Position numbers and translations under genes: made by a program
Notes under the pieces: model-generated
The model's input: only the letters and a program-made list of their open reading frames with translations
What the model was told of the DNA's origin: nothing
Database searches by the model: none
Part shown: positions 53,858 through 64,000 of the stretch, one piece after another
Layout of the letters: every line of letters starts with the position of its first letter
Numbering within the stretch: position 1 is the first letter of the stretch
DNA from: Nilaparvata lugens
Lineage: Eukaryota; Arthropoda; Insecta; Hemiptera; Delphacidae
Assembly: GCF_014356525.2 (NCBI RefSeq)
Contig: NC_052510.1
Location: 58,923,774 to 58,987,773, forward strand
DNA length: 64,000 nucleotides
Direction: 5' to 3'

Positions 53858-54450
53858 CGCTTCTTAGCCAGTGGAAATCATTCATGGAATGCTTTATAGA
53901 GGAAAAAATACACTGGAAAATTCATTCTCACGTTCACAAACACTTATATCATTGAATTGATAATCCAGGTCAAAGATTATTTATTCAAAATTAGCACTTG
54001 GCACAGAGATGTTATGGAATTTCTCCATATGGAATGAAAAGATATTGTCAGTTCCACATAATTTATTTGAGTCCAAACTAGTTTCGATGCACTTGGCATC
54101 ATCATCAGTGGTAATCCACCACTGATCAAAACTAGTTTGGACTCAAATAAACAATATCTTTTCATTCCACCTTAATATAGAGGAATTCCACAACATCTCT
54201 GTGTCAAGTGCTAATTTTGAATAAATATCTATGACCTGGATTATCAATTCTATGATATTAGTGTTTGTGAACGTATGAATAAATTTCCCGGTGTATTTTT
54301 TTCTTCCATCAAACATTTCATGAATGATTTCCACAGTTTCGATCAGTGGTGGACTACCACTGATGATGATGCCAAGTGCATCGAAACTAGTTTGGACTCA
54401 ATTGAATTTGTGGAGTTGACAATATCTTTTCATTTCTCCTTGATTATTTA
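53858..54450. mobile_element. Large fold-back element plus extra arm segment
   Basis: Arms 53858-54118 and 54119-54340 pair through AAATCATTCATGGAATG, AACACTTATATCATTGAATTG, AATTAGCACTTGGCACAGAG and TTGAGTCCAAACTAGTTT. A third copy of the inner part follows at 54340-54450 (GGTGGACTACCACTGATGATG, CATCGAAACTAGTTTGGAC). No coding content. Confidence 0.8.
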
Positions 54451-54529
54451 TTCTATACCAATATCATGGGGTACCTAATTCATTTTAATTTCCATTTTTA
54501 CTTATTATTTACTTATTTTATACTTGATG
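54451..54529. other. Short flank, nothing seen
   Basis: AT-rich. No feature recognised. Confidence 0.3.
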
Positions 54530-54880
54530 TGCAACAGCAGACAAAATGAAGATATCATCCATTTCTTGGGAAAGTGTTCAATTTTATCGGAATTCAGATT
54601 TAATATACATGAGGAGTGCGAGAGCTAAACGAGCGACCGGCTATTAATACATTGAACGGGGAGAGCTGGGAGAAAATGATAGAATTCATTAGAATAGCCT
54701 GGAGGTACCAATCTCAGCTGATTGAGGAGTTCAACACTTAATAATGTAATCTTTCTCCTGACTTAATTACATTAATTAATTATTTGTTATTATTTTGTAA
54801 TTAATTACATTATTAATAATTTTGTCAACTCCTGGCAGACGGCCTGAAGGCCATTGCCGTATAAAATTTATCAAGTTATT
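54530..54880 (+). pseudogene. Non-LTR retrotransposon C-terminus, frameshifted, plus 3' UTR
   Basis: The first frame reads [16 protein letters not shown] then SILSEFR and stops at 54626. A shift of frame gives AINTLNGESWEKM then IAWRYQSQLIEEFN and a stop at 54739-54741. Residue for residue this matches 22290-22604 (NEDIFHFL, ILSEWR, LNGKDW, AWRYRWQLIQEFN), so it is the same LINE family. About 140 bases of AT-rich 3' UTR follow with CAACTCCTGGCAGACGG and AAGGCCATTGCCG. 5'-truncated and dead. Confidence 0.8.
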
Positions 54881-55638
54881 ATATTATATATTTTTTTGTT
54901 GTTGTGGTTGATGTAGATAGAGATTTTTTTGAATTATTATTATCAATTATTATTATTATAAGCCAAATATTACTATGACTTAATAAAGAATAGGCTATAG
55001 TACTCAGACATGACTCTCAAAAAAACATTGAAATTATATTTATGTTGACATCTACCCTGTCAAGTACAAATATCGTTCAAAAGTTGACAAAAGGGGTTGT
55101 CCACAATAATTAATTGCCAATCATACATGACAAGCTAACATGATATTTCAACGTAAAGTAATTGTCCTGTCCCGTTTGAAACAAACACAGTTTGACTGCC
55201 CGGTATATTTTCATTGTAAACAAGGTCAAATTGATAACTTGCATTGCAAAAGATGAATATCAACAATACGGGAGAATTTTGGGGGGTGTTATACGTTTAT
55301 TGGTGTACAAATAGACTTTGTTTACAGTGTAGGCGTACGTAATATGCATGGTTGATTTTCGTGAAAGCAATTTCCCCAGCGGAATGAGGGAGAGCCCATG
55401 AGACCTAATATTGTAATTACTCTGATGTTGCTGTTAATTTGTAGAAAGACTTGTGATGTGATTCCTCTTTCCATATCAAGAACTTGCAATATTATTGAAA
55501 GGTAACTCAATTTATAGAACTATCAACATTTCTGTCGCTAATTGATAAATTTCCAAAAGCAAAAATTCAATTTTATCTCAATACGCCACCTTCTTTACAA
55601 GGACATCAATACAGAGCTCCTATTTCTGAAACATTATA
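54881..55638. other. No gene; partly low-repeat
   Basis: 55050-55500 has no recognised repeat and contains AATAATTAATTGCC, GGCGTACGTAATATGC and a CGGGAGAATTTTGGGGGG run. A 62-residue - strand frame has no domain. Weak candidate for regulatory DNA. Confidence 0.3.
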
Positions 55639-56256
55639 TCTATAATTATATATAAAAGCGAAATGGCACTCACTCACTGACTGACTGACTGATTCACTCA
55701 CTCACTCACTCACTCACTCACTCGCATAACTAGAAATCTACCGGACCAAAAACGTTCAAATTTGGTAGGTATGTTCAGTTGGCCCTTTAGAGGCGCACTA
55801 AGAAATCTTTTGGCAATATTTTAACTCTAAGGGGTTGTTTTTAAGGGTTTAAAGTTCGTCTTTTAGCATGTATATTCTTCTTCTCCCAATCTCTTAATTA
55901 TAATTGAAATTTCCATATCATATGTTACTATAGAACTATAATCTAGATAGAGTACCTCTTCGAAACAGTTGTTAACTTGCAACTAAATTAATAATTTTGT
56001 CAGGTTGACATTAAGTTGAGTTGTCTTTGTTAGGTTGGCACCAAGTTGAAGATTTAAATGCATTTATTGCGGAAAAATTGATTGGGAACTGCTACTTCAA
56101 TCCTGGGAATATTATATTACTAGCAGTCAGGCTCGATTCGCTCGCCATATCCGTTTAGTCTGGACCCCCGACTGGATTGTCCTAACATATGATAAAAATG
56201 CTCAAATGAAAAATGCAGGTGAGCGATATGGCGAGCGAAGCGAGCCTGACGACTAG
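55639..56256 (+). mobile_element. Helitron-like element with doubled 3' end (F3)
   Basis: A|TCTATAATTATATATAAAAGCG to GACGACTAG|T, 618 bp. It shares the (CTGA)/(CTCA) tract, ACCGGACCAAAAACG and GCGCACTAAGA with F1, and the interior with F2. An inverted copy of the 3' terminus (CTAGCAGTCAGGCTCGATTCG) lies at 56119-56150, about 80 bases before the true end, as in F2. Confidence 0.8.
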
Positions 56257-56421
56257 TCAAATATACGAGTACATAGGACTTTCAAAAAATAGTTTTTCAA
56301 ACCCCTTTTTTGTATTTTTCGAAAATTTCGTATTTATTTCATTCACTTGGTATATTTTCGCAGGAAATAGTGGAATCTTTATCCCAAAGTACATGACTGT
56401 CTCTGGATATGATTTCAATCA
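56257..56421. other. Short flank, nothing seen
   Basis: Part of a 100-residue + strand frame (56213-56515) without motif. Confidence 0.3.
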
Positions 56422-57134
56422 AATGGAATGTCTAAATAATTCTTATTCTAGAATGCCAAGACTTTCTGGTTTGTCCTCGGTCATTAATTTTTTGCTATTC
56501 TGGGTGTTATTTTGATATGACCTTAATATTCTACTGTAGTATACTACCTTCAATATAATATGTCCCTTTAGAGCTTGAGATTGTCTTCATATTATAAATC
56601 AAAACCTTTCTATCAAAATCAAATACTATACCAAATCAATAGCAATATCTATATATATAAAAGCGAAATGGCACTCACTCACTCACCCACTCACTCACTC
56701 ACTCGCATAATTAAAAATCTACCGGACCAAAAACGTTCAAATTTCGTAGGTATGTTCAGTTGGCCCTTTAGAGGCGCACTAAGAAATCTTTTGGCAATAT
56801 TTTAACTCTAAGGGTTGTTTTTAAGGGTTTAAAGTTCGTCTTTTAGCATGTATATTCTTCTTCTCCCAATCTCTTAATTATAATTGAAATTTCCATATCA
56901 TATGTTACAATGGAATGTCTAAATAATTCTTATTCTAGAATGCCAAGACTTTCTGGTTTGTCCTCTGTCATTAATTTTTTGCTATTCTGGGTGTTATTTT
57001 GATATGACCTTAATATTCTACTGTAATATACTACCTTCAATATAATATGTCCCTTTAGAGCTTGAGATTGTCTTCATATTATAAATCAAAACCTTTCTAT
57101 CAAAATCAAATACTATACCAAATCAATAGCAATA
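56422..57134. repeat. Duplicated 226-bp segment around a Helitron 5' fragment
   Basis: 56422-56647 and 56909-57134 are near-identical (ATGGAATGTCTAAATAATTC to CAAATCAATAGCAATAT). Between them, 56648-56908 is the 5' part of a Helitron-like element, matching 55639-55910 and stopping at CATATGTTAC. A tandem duplication of [Helitron-like element + segment] followed by an internal deletion explains the layout. Confidence 0.8.
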
Positions 57135-57472
57135 TTTAATGAATAAATTTAAGTATGAAACTGTTAAAATGATGTCTTAATCGTTATTTTTAATAGAAAT
57201 TGGAATAATAAACAAAAAATGAAATAAAATTGAGATGAAATCGTTTTCATCAATCCTACATCACAAAATACTCTGAAAATTATCAATTATTTTGATGATC
57301 AATTTATTATTTCAATTATTAAGAATTTATAAAGTAAATCTCCATCCTTAAATAATACTAATAGTATTCTCCCCCTTAGTAAATGTAAAATAAACAATGA
57401 GTGTTCAAGTATTAGCATTTTTGAGTCGATGTAAACTCACGTTCCATTGTGAATGCGTTTTGACGGCCCAAT
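57135..57472. other. No gene seen
   Basis: AT-rich, no recognised feature. Confidence 0.3.
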
Positions 57473-57534
57473 GCTCTCTCTCTCACTCTCACTCTCTCTT
57501 ACTCTTTCTAACTCACTCTCTCTCTCTCTCTTTT
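57473..57534. repeat. CT microsatellite before family R
   Basis: TCTCTCTC/ACTCTC units ending TTTTGGTAGAG, where family R begins. Confidence 0.85.
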
Positions 57535-57812
57535 GGTAGAGAGTAAGTGGGAAGGATATTTTGAATATTCTTTCCAAAGAATGGACATTGATATGTCCAA
57601 AGCTTCGCTAATTTATGTAGATGTATAAAAATATTATCTATAGCTATTACCAATTGCTTTTTTCATATCATATGCAGTTCAAAAATAATTTTCTTAGTCT
57701 ATCTTATGTGAATACTAATCTATAATTTTGCTGTATTGTAAGCTATTGCATATAAGTGTATAAGCTAGTATTTATATTGTAGTCTACATAAATGAAGTAC
57801 TCACTGAATGAA
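57535..57812 (+). mobile_element. Retroposon 3' end, family R (R3)
   Basis: Aligns with 33556-33832 from GGTAGAGAGTAAGTGGG through GGACATTGATATGTCC to CTACATAAATGAAGTACTCA. The tail is GAATGAATCAATCAGTC. Confidence 0.75.
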
Positions 57813-57821
57813 TCAATCAGT

Positions 57822-57972
57822 CATCCTCGCTCTCTCTCTCCCACTCTCTCTCTCTCTCTGTCTCTCTCTCTCTCTCTCTCATTCTCTCTAACTCTCTTTC
57901 ACACTCTTTATTTCTCTCTCAATTTCACACACTTTCTCTCACAATCTCTTACTCACTCTCCCTCACTCACGT
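57822..57972. repeat. CT microsatellite after family R
   Basis: TCTCTCTCTC with ACTC and TTCAC variants, about 150 bases. The Ser/Leu frame here is a by-product. Confidence 0.85.
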
Positions 57973-58333
57973 ATCTGCACTCACAAGTTGTAAAGATAGT
58001 AGGGTTGACGAAAGCAAGATATTGCACTTTTGGCAGATTTTTTACTTTCCAAAAAAAGGCAGTCGTGTGGCAACCCTGTGAACATATTCGGCGCGAACAC
58101 CCAAAAGCACACTATTTATGAGCTGCGATTTATTTGTGAGACGGTATTATGGTATGTGTTGATGTTTTATATTGTGTTAACTTATGTATATACATGGATG
58201 TGGTGTGCCCTGCTAACTCGGTCCTCCTCTGATGTCAGAGCAGACCTGCTTCCAGAGAGTTGAGTCCCCATTCTCAGCTTATGGATGCGGCGGCTGCAAA
58301 CGTGAGTAGAATATTCGCTCATAGTCTGCGAGA
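57973..58333. other. No gene called
   Basis: GC-balanced, with short frames lacking domains (for example 58030-58263). Confidence 0.3.
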
Positions 58334-58445
58334 TGAAGAAGAAGAAGTAGGAAAAGAAGAAGAAGAAGAAGAAGAAGAAGAAGAGAAGAAGAAGAAGAGG
58401 AGGAAGAGGAAAAAGAAGAAGAAGAAGGAATAGGGAGAGAAGCTG
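58334..58445. repeat. GAA-rich microsatellite
   Basis: AGAAGAAG units with GGA and TAGG interruptions, purine-only on the + strand. Confidence 0.85.
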
Positions 58446-58572
58446 GTAGGATTATGGAGAGGAAACAGAGTGTATAGGGGAGACAACAAAGGAGAATCAG
58501 GAAGAAGTGTTAGGAATACGAATGAAAAATTGTGAGTGATGGACTGATAATATAATAATATTAAGACACTTT
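58446..58572. other. Purine-rich flank
   Basis: No feature recognised. Confidence 0.3.
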
Positions 58573-59465
58573 AAAAAAAATCTAGTGTGGTACACTCACA
58601 CAACTTTCCTTGCTCATTGATCTATAAGCCTCATTAACGAGGATAATTTAGGGAATAGCATTATGCCGATTGGCGGCTAAATAATTAAAACTACGATTAT
58701 ACTATTGTTATTGTGTTCAGAGTACATTTTCCTTTGTTTGAATTATGAAATTTGAGGATTTTTTAAAAGTTGTCAAAACAGCTGTTCTACAATAAAATAT
58801 CGACATGTGTTCTTTTGAATAAACTGCTCTACCTACCTACCTCACGCACGAGAAGGAGGTTACAAAGTAAATTTCTCAGGGATGGGGTGGACCCCCTGTT
58901 AGTTTCTCAGGGAGGAGACTCATGCCAGTTGATAGAGCTGATAAATTACTATACAGGGTATGAATTTGAAAAAAATCGGTTCAGTCATTTTTGAGAGAAT
59001 CGTGATAGAAATTTAACAAAATTCATTCTTCTCAGGAATATTACGAAGCTCCTGCACTTTTCCCAGAAATGAGACTCATGTCAGTTGATAGGGCTTATAA
59101 ATAGCTATCCATGATATAAATTTGAAGAGAATCGTTAGAGCCGTTTTCGTGAAAACTGTGAAAAACATGGTTTTTTAGTAATTATCCGCCATTTTGAATT
59201 CAATTTTATTGAATTTCTTATTGTCGGATCCTCATGGTATAAGGACCTTATGTTCAAAATTTCAAGTCAATCGGTTGATAAGGAATGGAGTTATCGTGTT
59301 CACAGACATACACACATACACACACACAGACCAACACCCAAAAATGATGTTTTTGGACTCAAGGGGTCTTGAAACGTATAGAAAACTTGAAATTAGGGTA
59401 ACTTAATTTTTTTTGGAAAGCAATACTTTCCTTATCTATGGTTATAGGGCAAGGAAAGTAAAAAG
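58573..59465 (+). mobile_element. Family A element, two-module subtype (A9)
   Basis: From CTAGTGTGGTACACTCACAC to the end hairpin CTTTCCTTATCTATGGTTAT...AAGGAAAG. The same subtype as A1 but with two modules (58915-59090 and 59090-59215) and no family D insert. CTTTTGAATAAACTG at about 58812 is the empty site matching the D1 insertion point. The hairpin loop base changes (GGTT for GGTA) keep its stem. Confidence 0.8.
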
Positions 59466-60245
59466 ACAATGCATAGATAGAAGAAGAAGATAGTGTACTG
59501 TATGATCCTGAATTGATAATTTTCATCTTAGTTTCTGAGTTTGAAAGATCTGAGTCTCTACATAAAGACAAACTTGATAAGACAATTAAGATATAATCTT
59601 TATCACACCTCTATTTAGCTGCAGGTGATAGTATTTAGTACAAGACCATTTGAACAAAGATGTAGACAGAGTCAAAGGTGTGAATAAGTTTAGACATGTC
59701 AAGGTTGAGTCTGCAAATTTTTGACAAAGCTTCATAGTAGAGGTCAGTCAGAACTAAAGGTAAGAATTGAAGTGAGCAGTAAGCAGGAATAAAGAGGGGG
59801 ATAGATGTATTCTGTTGTAGAAGAGTGAGAGAGAGTGAGTGAGAGTGACAAAGAAAGAGTAACAGTGTAAGAGAGAAGGTGTGAGAGAGTGTGAGTGAGA
59901 GTGTGATGGGGATTATGAGAGAAACTCAGAGAGAGCTCCAGCTTGAATTATTCAAAATGGAAGGAATGTGTCAGTTCCGATCTCCCACGAGTCTTATCAT
60001 CAACATGATCATCATCATCATCATCTCATCATCGAAGTAATCATCATCAGCATAAACTTAGTCGCAAGCACTTATCGTAGGTTACTCCACTACTAATTCC
60101 ATCATTATTGATGATCGTTGTTATTGAAATCCGTACAACAAAAGCATTTCAGGGCAACATGTATGTTGCTAATGTTGAAGGCGGCAGTTTTGGTAGAGGA
60201 TTGATAAATAACATTGGTTTTACTTGTATAAAGAGTTGAATCTAG
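59466..60245. other. No gene; GA and ATC microsatellites
   Basis: 59823-59935 is GA/GT-rich (GAGAGAGTGAGTGAGAG). 60000-60055 is an interrupted ATC run (GATCATCATCATCATCATC). No frame of note. Confidence 0.5.
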
Positions 60246-60452
60246 AGGTGCGTACAGACTTTCGCTCTGCTCCGCAATCGAACGTCACTCGAGCAGATCG
60301 ATTGATGATCGACCGGGGAGCAAGAGTGGAACGCGAGATGAGCTAACATCTTCCGTAACGTTTAGGATCGGAGCGATTGCGGAGCGAGTGCGGAGCGTGC
60401 GTGGAGCGACTGCGGAGCGAGTGTGGAGCGTGTTGGAGGCGCGTACACACCT
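60246..60452. mobile_element. Family D Harbinger-type MITE (D3)
   Basis: 207 bp from AGGTGCGTACAGACTTTCG to GGCGCGTACACACCT, flanked by TAG at 60243-60245 and 60453-60455. It aligns in reverse with D2. It is longer because GCGGAGCGAGTGCGGAGCG-type units of 10-13 bases are expanded near its right side. Confidence 0.85.
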
Positions 60453-61544
60453 TAGTAATGAAAGACTCTTGTAATGAGCTGATTACAAGACTAAATACAT
60501 GATTATGAGTTTCTCAAAATACTGTGCTATGAGTGATTTGAATAATATAAGTCAAATACTCTAACATGAGTTGAATATTAGTGGACAACTCCCAGGGTAA
60601 GCGAATTGATATAAGTAATTCCAACCTTAGTCTAGAGTTATTTATGAAACAATTAAACAAAAAAATAGCTTCCGCAAACAAACAATATGAATTCACAGTT
60701 CAAAACTCTCATCTATGATTATAAAATTTGTAGAGTATTAGACCCTCTTACTAAGATGAACTTGGAGGTGAATTTGATAATATTGGATACTTATACACTA
60801 TGAAAAAGTGAGTTGATATTAGAAGACATGAGAAGTAAATGGTTCAAGAGTGAGAGAGTTAGACCGTCAAACACCAAATTGAAAACAAACAAAAACTGAA
60901 CAATCCAAAACAATATCCCAAGTACACAGCGAGGAGTATTTAAAACATCCCACAAAGAAAATGCGACCGTTTGCAACGAAATACATGTTCGCTTTAAATG
61001 AACAAGCTGTATTTTTCTCCATTTAATGCTGTAGCAAGAGCTCACAGACAAACAGTGTTGTAATGAGATAATTTCCAATCTTCATAGACCTGTAGGATGC
61101 TGAGTGGCCTGCAAATTCAAACACTTGAAATTTCTGAACAAGGGGCCTGGAATCATACAACAAACAAATCAGAAATTGTCTTTTTGTTTCAACCTTTCAT
61201 TCAATTCTATGGGATCAATAAAATGAGAACTGAATGAACATGTTTTGGAGAAATCGTTGTGAGAATTAAACACGAGTTACAAGGCCAACCTGCACATAAT
61301 ATCATTACAATATATAAATAATTTATTCCTTAATTTATTAATTCATTAACAGAGCCAGAGATCATAAATTCTAATATATGATTGGGAAAGGACAACAGAC
61401 GACAACTATATTACTGTATTCACACAAGACTGATGTGAATAATCAAGTTTATGCTTCATGAGCATAAAATCATCTGCTCAAAAGAATTCTGTACAGTATA
61501 GCCTATTGGTGAAGCTCATTTTTAAGTGAAAATTCGACTGAACG
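60453..61544. other. No gene; one family N-like end
   Basis: 61325-61425 shows a weak family N copy on the - strand (a TTAATTCATTAAC-type tail and TGATTGGGAAAGGACAACAG). The 95-residue - strand frame at 60791-61078 has no motif. Confidence 0.4.
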
Positions 61545-61855
61545 GGTAGTATTATAATCCACTAGACAGCTAATTTATGATGAATAATATTCTAAAGTAT
61601 GATTTTTACGGTAATTTTGGCGTTCAAAGGAGACTCCTTTTCCTTTTGTATTATCCTTAAAATGTGAAATTTCGAAATACCGTATGTATACGTCAACGCG
61701 AAATTCAAAAAGGAATATACCTCTGTCAAATTTCATGAAAATCTATTGCTGCATTTCGCTGTAAATGCGGAACATAAATATATATAAATATAAAGAGAAA
61801 TGCAAAACCGTCGACTTGAATCTTAGACCTCACTTCGCTTGGTCAACTAATAGAA
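61545..61855 (+). mobile_element. Family G repeat (G2)
   Basis: Same block order as G1, from ACGGGTAGTATTATAATCC to GACCTCACTTCGCTTGGTC. The ATAAATATAT stretch replaces the longer ACATATAAAC repeat of G1. Confidence 0.6.
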
Positions 61856-62284
61856 TATTAGTAGCTTCCTTGAATGAGGAAAACCCGTCATGGTTACTTG
61901 GTATTAGATGTTCAATAACACTATTTTTCACTTTCATGGTCCTCAGATCTCTGAGAAAAAAAATGTCTCCATTTTAGTAGGCGAGAATTATTGTTACAAT
62001 AGGCGACAATTATAATAGTTACTAAAATATTATAGTTTTCTACTAAACTAACTATAATAGTTTTCTACTTCAACATTGTCAGACAGTTTTGTGTTCTGGA
62101 AAAAGTGCATTCTAGCGCTATCTGTTGGCAGCGGTCAGAACTACTAGGCCAAACACCTCTCAATTATACGACCACTCCACTCTCTCACTTGTGAGACCAC
62201 TCATTCTCTCTCACACTTGTTACAAGGTTACAGAGCATGCTACGGCGGTTACCAAACACTCCATAGCTTAACGAGATTTGATTC
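61856..62284. other. No gene; short repeats
   Basis: ACTATAATAGTTTTCTACT and related words repeat at 61995-62070. GCATTCTAGCGCTATCTGTTGG at 62108 is a GC-balanced patch. Confidence 0.35.
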
Positions 62285-62375
62285 CTATTGCCAGAGATTG
62301 ATAAAGGTGTAAGAATTATGGTGTAAAAATAACCGTAAACTAATCTCCAGTTTTAATAAATCTGTGGTTTTATTT
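62285..62375. mobile_element. Decayed family C fragment
   Basis: AGAGATTGATAAAGGTGTAAG, then AATAAATCTGTGGTTTTAT, the core-to-end order of family C with the middle lost. Confidence 0.5.
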
Positions 62376-62565
62376 ATTATTTGTAAAATAACACCATAAT
62401 ACCCTTGATAAATTGTAATTTCGAATGAACAAATATCATCTTCAAGTAATTTTCCTCAGCAGCTGCCCCTCAAATGATGAATTAAGTAGCTCTAAATGAA
62501 GTTACGTTTTTGGAAAACTGTGGTTTTCAATATCTAGGCTCGTTTGCATAAGAGCCTGTTGAATT
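62376..62565. other. Short flank, nothing seen
   Basis: No feature recognised. Confidence 0.3.
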
Positions 62566-62569
62566 TTAA

Positions 62570-63071
62570 CCCTACCAAATAGGGTCTATGAAGCTTGTCC
62601 CGTCAAATAGCAAATAATCAATTTTACCATTGGGATAAAATGTCCCAATACAAAAAACACGATAAAATGAATAAAATTTAGTGCATAGCTTTGAAATTTC
62701 AATTTCACTCATGTTATTATTGACATTATAAGAAGTTATTTACATTCTTTCAACTCAATATGACACTGCAAATCACATTAGTAGAACAGCTTCATTCAGC
62801 ACAAAACCAGCATCTGACACATGCATGCATGTGAGCATATAACCACAATATAACCTCAATTCAAAATAATATGGCGATCAGATAGTTCTAAACAGCTGAT
62901 GTATTTTACAGAATAGACCCTAGACTACCGTTGGGATTCATTACTGTGTAGTTTAGATGATCTATTCACCCACTAGGATTCGATGAACTTCTATTGGGAC
63001 ATATTGTCCCATTTGTAGTCTGAGGTTGGTCATTTCTGCTGGGACGTATTGTCTCGTTGGTAGTCTAAGGG
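62570..63071. mobile_element. piggyBac-like non-autonomous element, TTAA-flanked
   Basis: 502 bp starting CCCTACCAAATAGGGTC and ending TAGTCTAAGGG, flanked by TTAA at 62566-62569 and 63072-63075. CCC...GGG termini with TTAA are the hallmarks of piggyBac-type elements. GGGAC(A/G)TATTGTC words and TAGTCTRAGG repeat near the right end, and CCCTAGACTACCGTTGGGA lies inside at about 62928, perhaps an older internal terminus. There is no transposase. TIR similarity is short, so this stays tentative. Confidence 0.55.
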
Positions 63072-63075
63072 TTAA

Positions 63076-63255
63076 CCACGATTTTATGCCACGAGAATCA
63101 ATCAGAGAAGCCCTATTAGCAAAAGAGTCTTCACTGATTATTCTTGTGCCATTTTACAATGATTAAAATTCAAAGGGCTTTTGTGCAACCAGGAACTAGT
63201 CCCTTTATTCAATAACGTCATCTATACCACGGTATTAATATTTCTTCTATATACC
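63076..63255. other. Short flank, nothing seen
   Basis: No feature recognised. Confidence 0.3.
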
Positions 63256-63518
63256 GTGATTGACCGAGCGAAGTGAGGTCTAAGATTCAAGTCGACGGTT
63301 TGGCATTTCTCATAATGTTCAAATGTTTGAATGCTTAAATGTTTATATGTTGCGCATTTACGGCGAAACGCGGTAATAGATTTTCATGAAATTTGACAGG
63401 TATGTTCCTTTTTTAATTGCGCGTCGACGTAAATACAAGGTTTTTGGAAATTTTACATTTCAAGGATAATATAAAAAGAAAAAGGAGCATCCTCCATACG
63501 CCAAAATTAGAGTAAAAA
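63256..63518 (-). mobile_element. Family G repeat (G3), cut by family A
   Basis: Starts TTGACCGAGCGAAGTGAGGTC and runs in reverse through the AAACCGTCGAC block, CATAAACATTTAAGCATT-type words, CGCGTTTCGCCG and GACAGGTATGTTCC. It stops at TTAGAGTAAAAATC where family A copy A8 begins. In G1 the family continues beyond this point. Confidence 0.65.
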
Positions 63519-64000
63519 TCTGGTGTGGCGCACTCACACAACTTTCCTTGCCGTTATGAAAATTGATCACTGACGCTAGTGTTCCCGCGCATCTCAAGTC
63601 TACTATTCAAATATTTGAGCCAGCTGGTGACAGGGCAATAACGCTGGGGACACAAATGAGGTCTGCTAACTCTTCATAGTGGATGATTCAATAGAGTCAA
63701 CAATAATTTGCAATTGAATAATCACATTTTCTCGAATTTAAAGCTTATTTTCAATTTTAGGTGAAAATGTTACTGAACATTAATTGTAGAGATTTTCATG
63801 CTCAATCTACTCCACTTTTTTTCTTTGTTTCAATTGTATCTGAAGCCTGATAATTGGGAATCTATCTGCATTGATGGGGCGGAGCTCCTGAAATTTTTAC
63901 AGATATGGGACTTGTGGCAGTTGATAGAGCTTATCAATGACTATTTTAGGTATGAATTTGATCAAAATCGTTGGAGCCGTTTCCAAGAAAATCGCGAAAA
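63519..64000 (+). mobile_element. Family A element (A8), runs off the window
   Basis: TCTGGTGTGGCGCACTCACAC, GCCAGCTGGTGACAGGGC and the GGAGCTCC module in the order of A5. The window ends inside the module, so length and interruptions are unknown. Confidence 0.8.

Noticed and set aside
1..64000. tRNA, rRNA or telomeric TTAGG repeats
   Set aside because: I looked for A/B-box-like pairs, conserved rRNA words and TTAGG runs and saw none convincing; a tRNA scan would be decisive.

Overview
The window looks like non-coding nuclear DNA from an arthropod, most likely an insect. It is AT-rich, has no dense gene layout, and is packed with degenerate transposable elements, fold-back repeats and simple repeats. 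From general familiarity with such repeats I would guess a hemipteran such as a planthopper, but nothing here proves a species. I recognise no intact host protein gene, tRNA or rRNA. Most long open reading frames are artefacts of simple repeats: Leu-rich and Arg/Glu/Lys-rich frames over GAA/GGA tracts, a Phe-rich frame over an 11-bp minisatellite, and Thr-His frames over CA tracts.

The protein-coding remnants I can support all come from mobile elements. An 813-bp PIF/Harbinger derivative (12626-13438) has near-perfect terminal inverted repeats (TIRs) and a TAA target duplication. It keeps the start of a MADF DNA-binding protein on the + strand and the start of a HARBI1-type transposase on the - strand, fused tail to tail by a large internal deletion. 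A second Harbinger-like remnant (about 29794-30410) carries a different MADF exon with an in-frame stop and a splice donor. Two 3' ends of one non-LTR retrotransposon family (22290-22604 and 54530-54741) encode the C-terminal Cys/His motif of a LINE polyprotein; the second is frameshifted.

The rest is built from a limited set of recurring families. Family A, about 0.8-1.1 kb, has at least eight copies; it ends in short hairpins, holds one to three internal modules, and carries CA tracts of variable length. Family B is a hAT-like MITE. Family C is a fold-back element with a TGTGTAGTTGAGAAG end. Family D is three Harbinger-type MITEs with 3-bp target duplications. Family F is Helitron-like, with TC...CTAG ends inserted between A and T. 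Family G is a repeat ending near GACCTCACTTCGCTCGGTC. Family L is a 219-bp MITE present as two opposite copies. There is also a piggyBac-like element flanked by TTAA (62570-63071). Family N comprises retroposon 3' ends that share a conserved stem-loop before an A-rich tail. Several families sit inside each other, and uninterrupted paralogous copies serve as empty-site controls.

Between the repeats lie low-repeat, more GC-balanced islands: about 13500-13870, 15835-16230, 29371-29660, 31101-31580, 35140-35350, 41165-41660, 44800-45165, 50030-50550 and 55050-55500. They have no convincing coding potential and are candidates for conserved cis-regulatory DNA. The overall picture fits a large intron or intergenic desert beside a regulated gene outside the window; that last step is inference.
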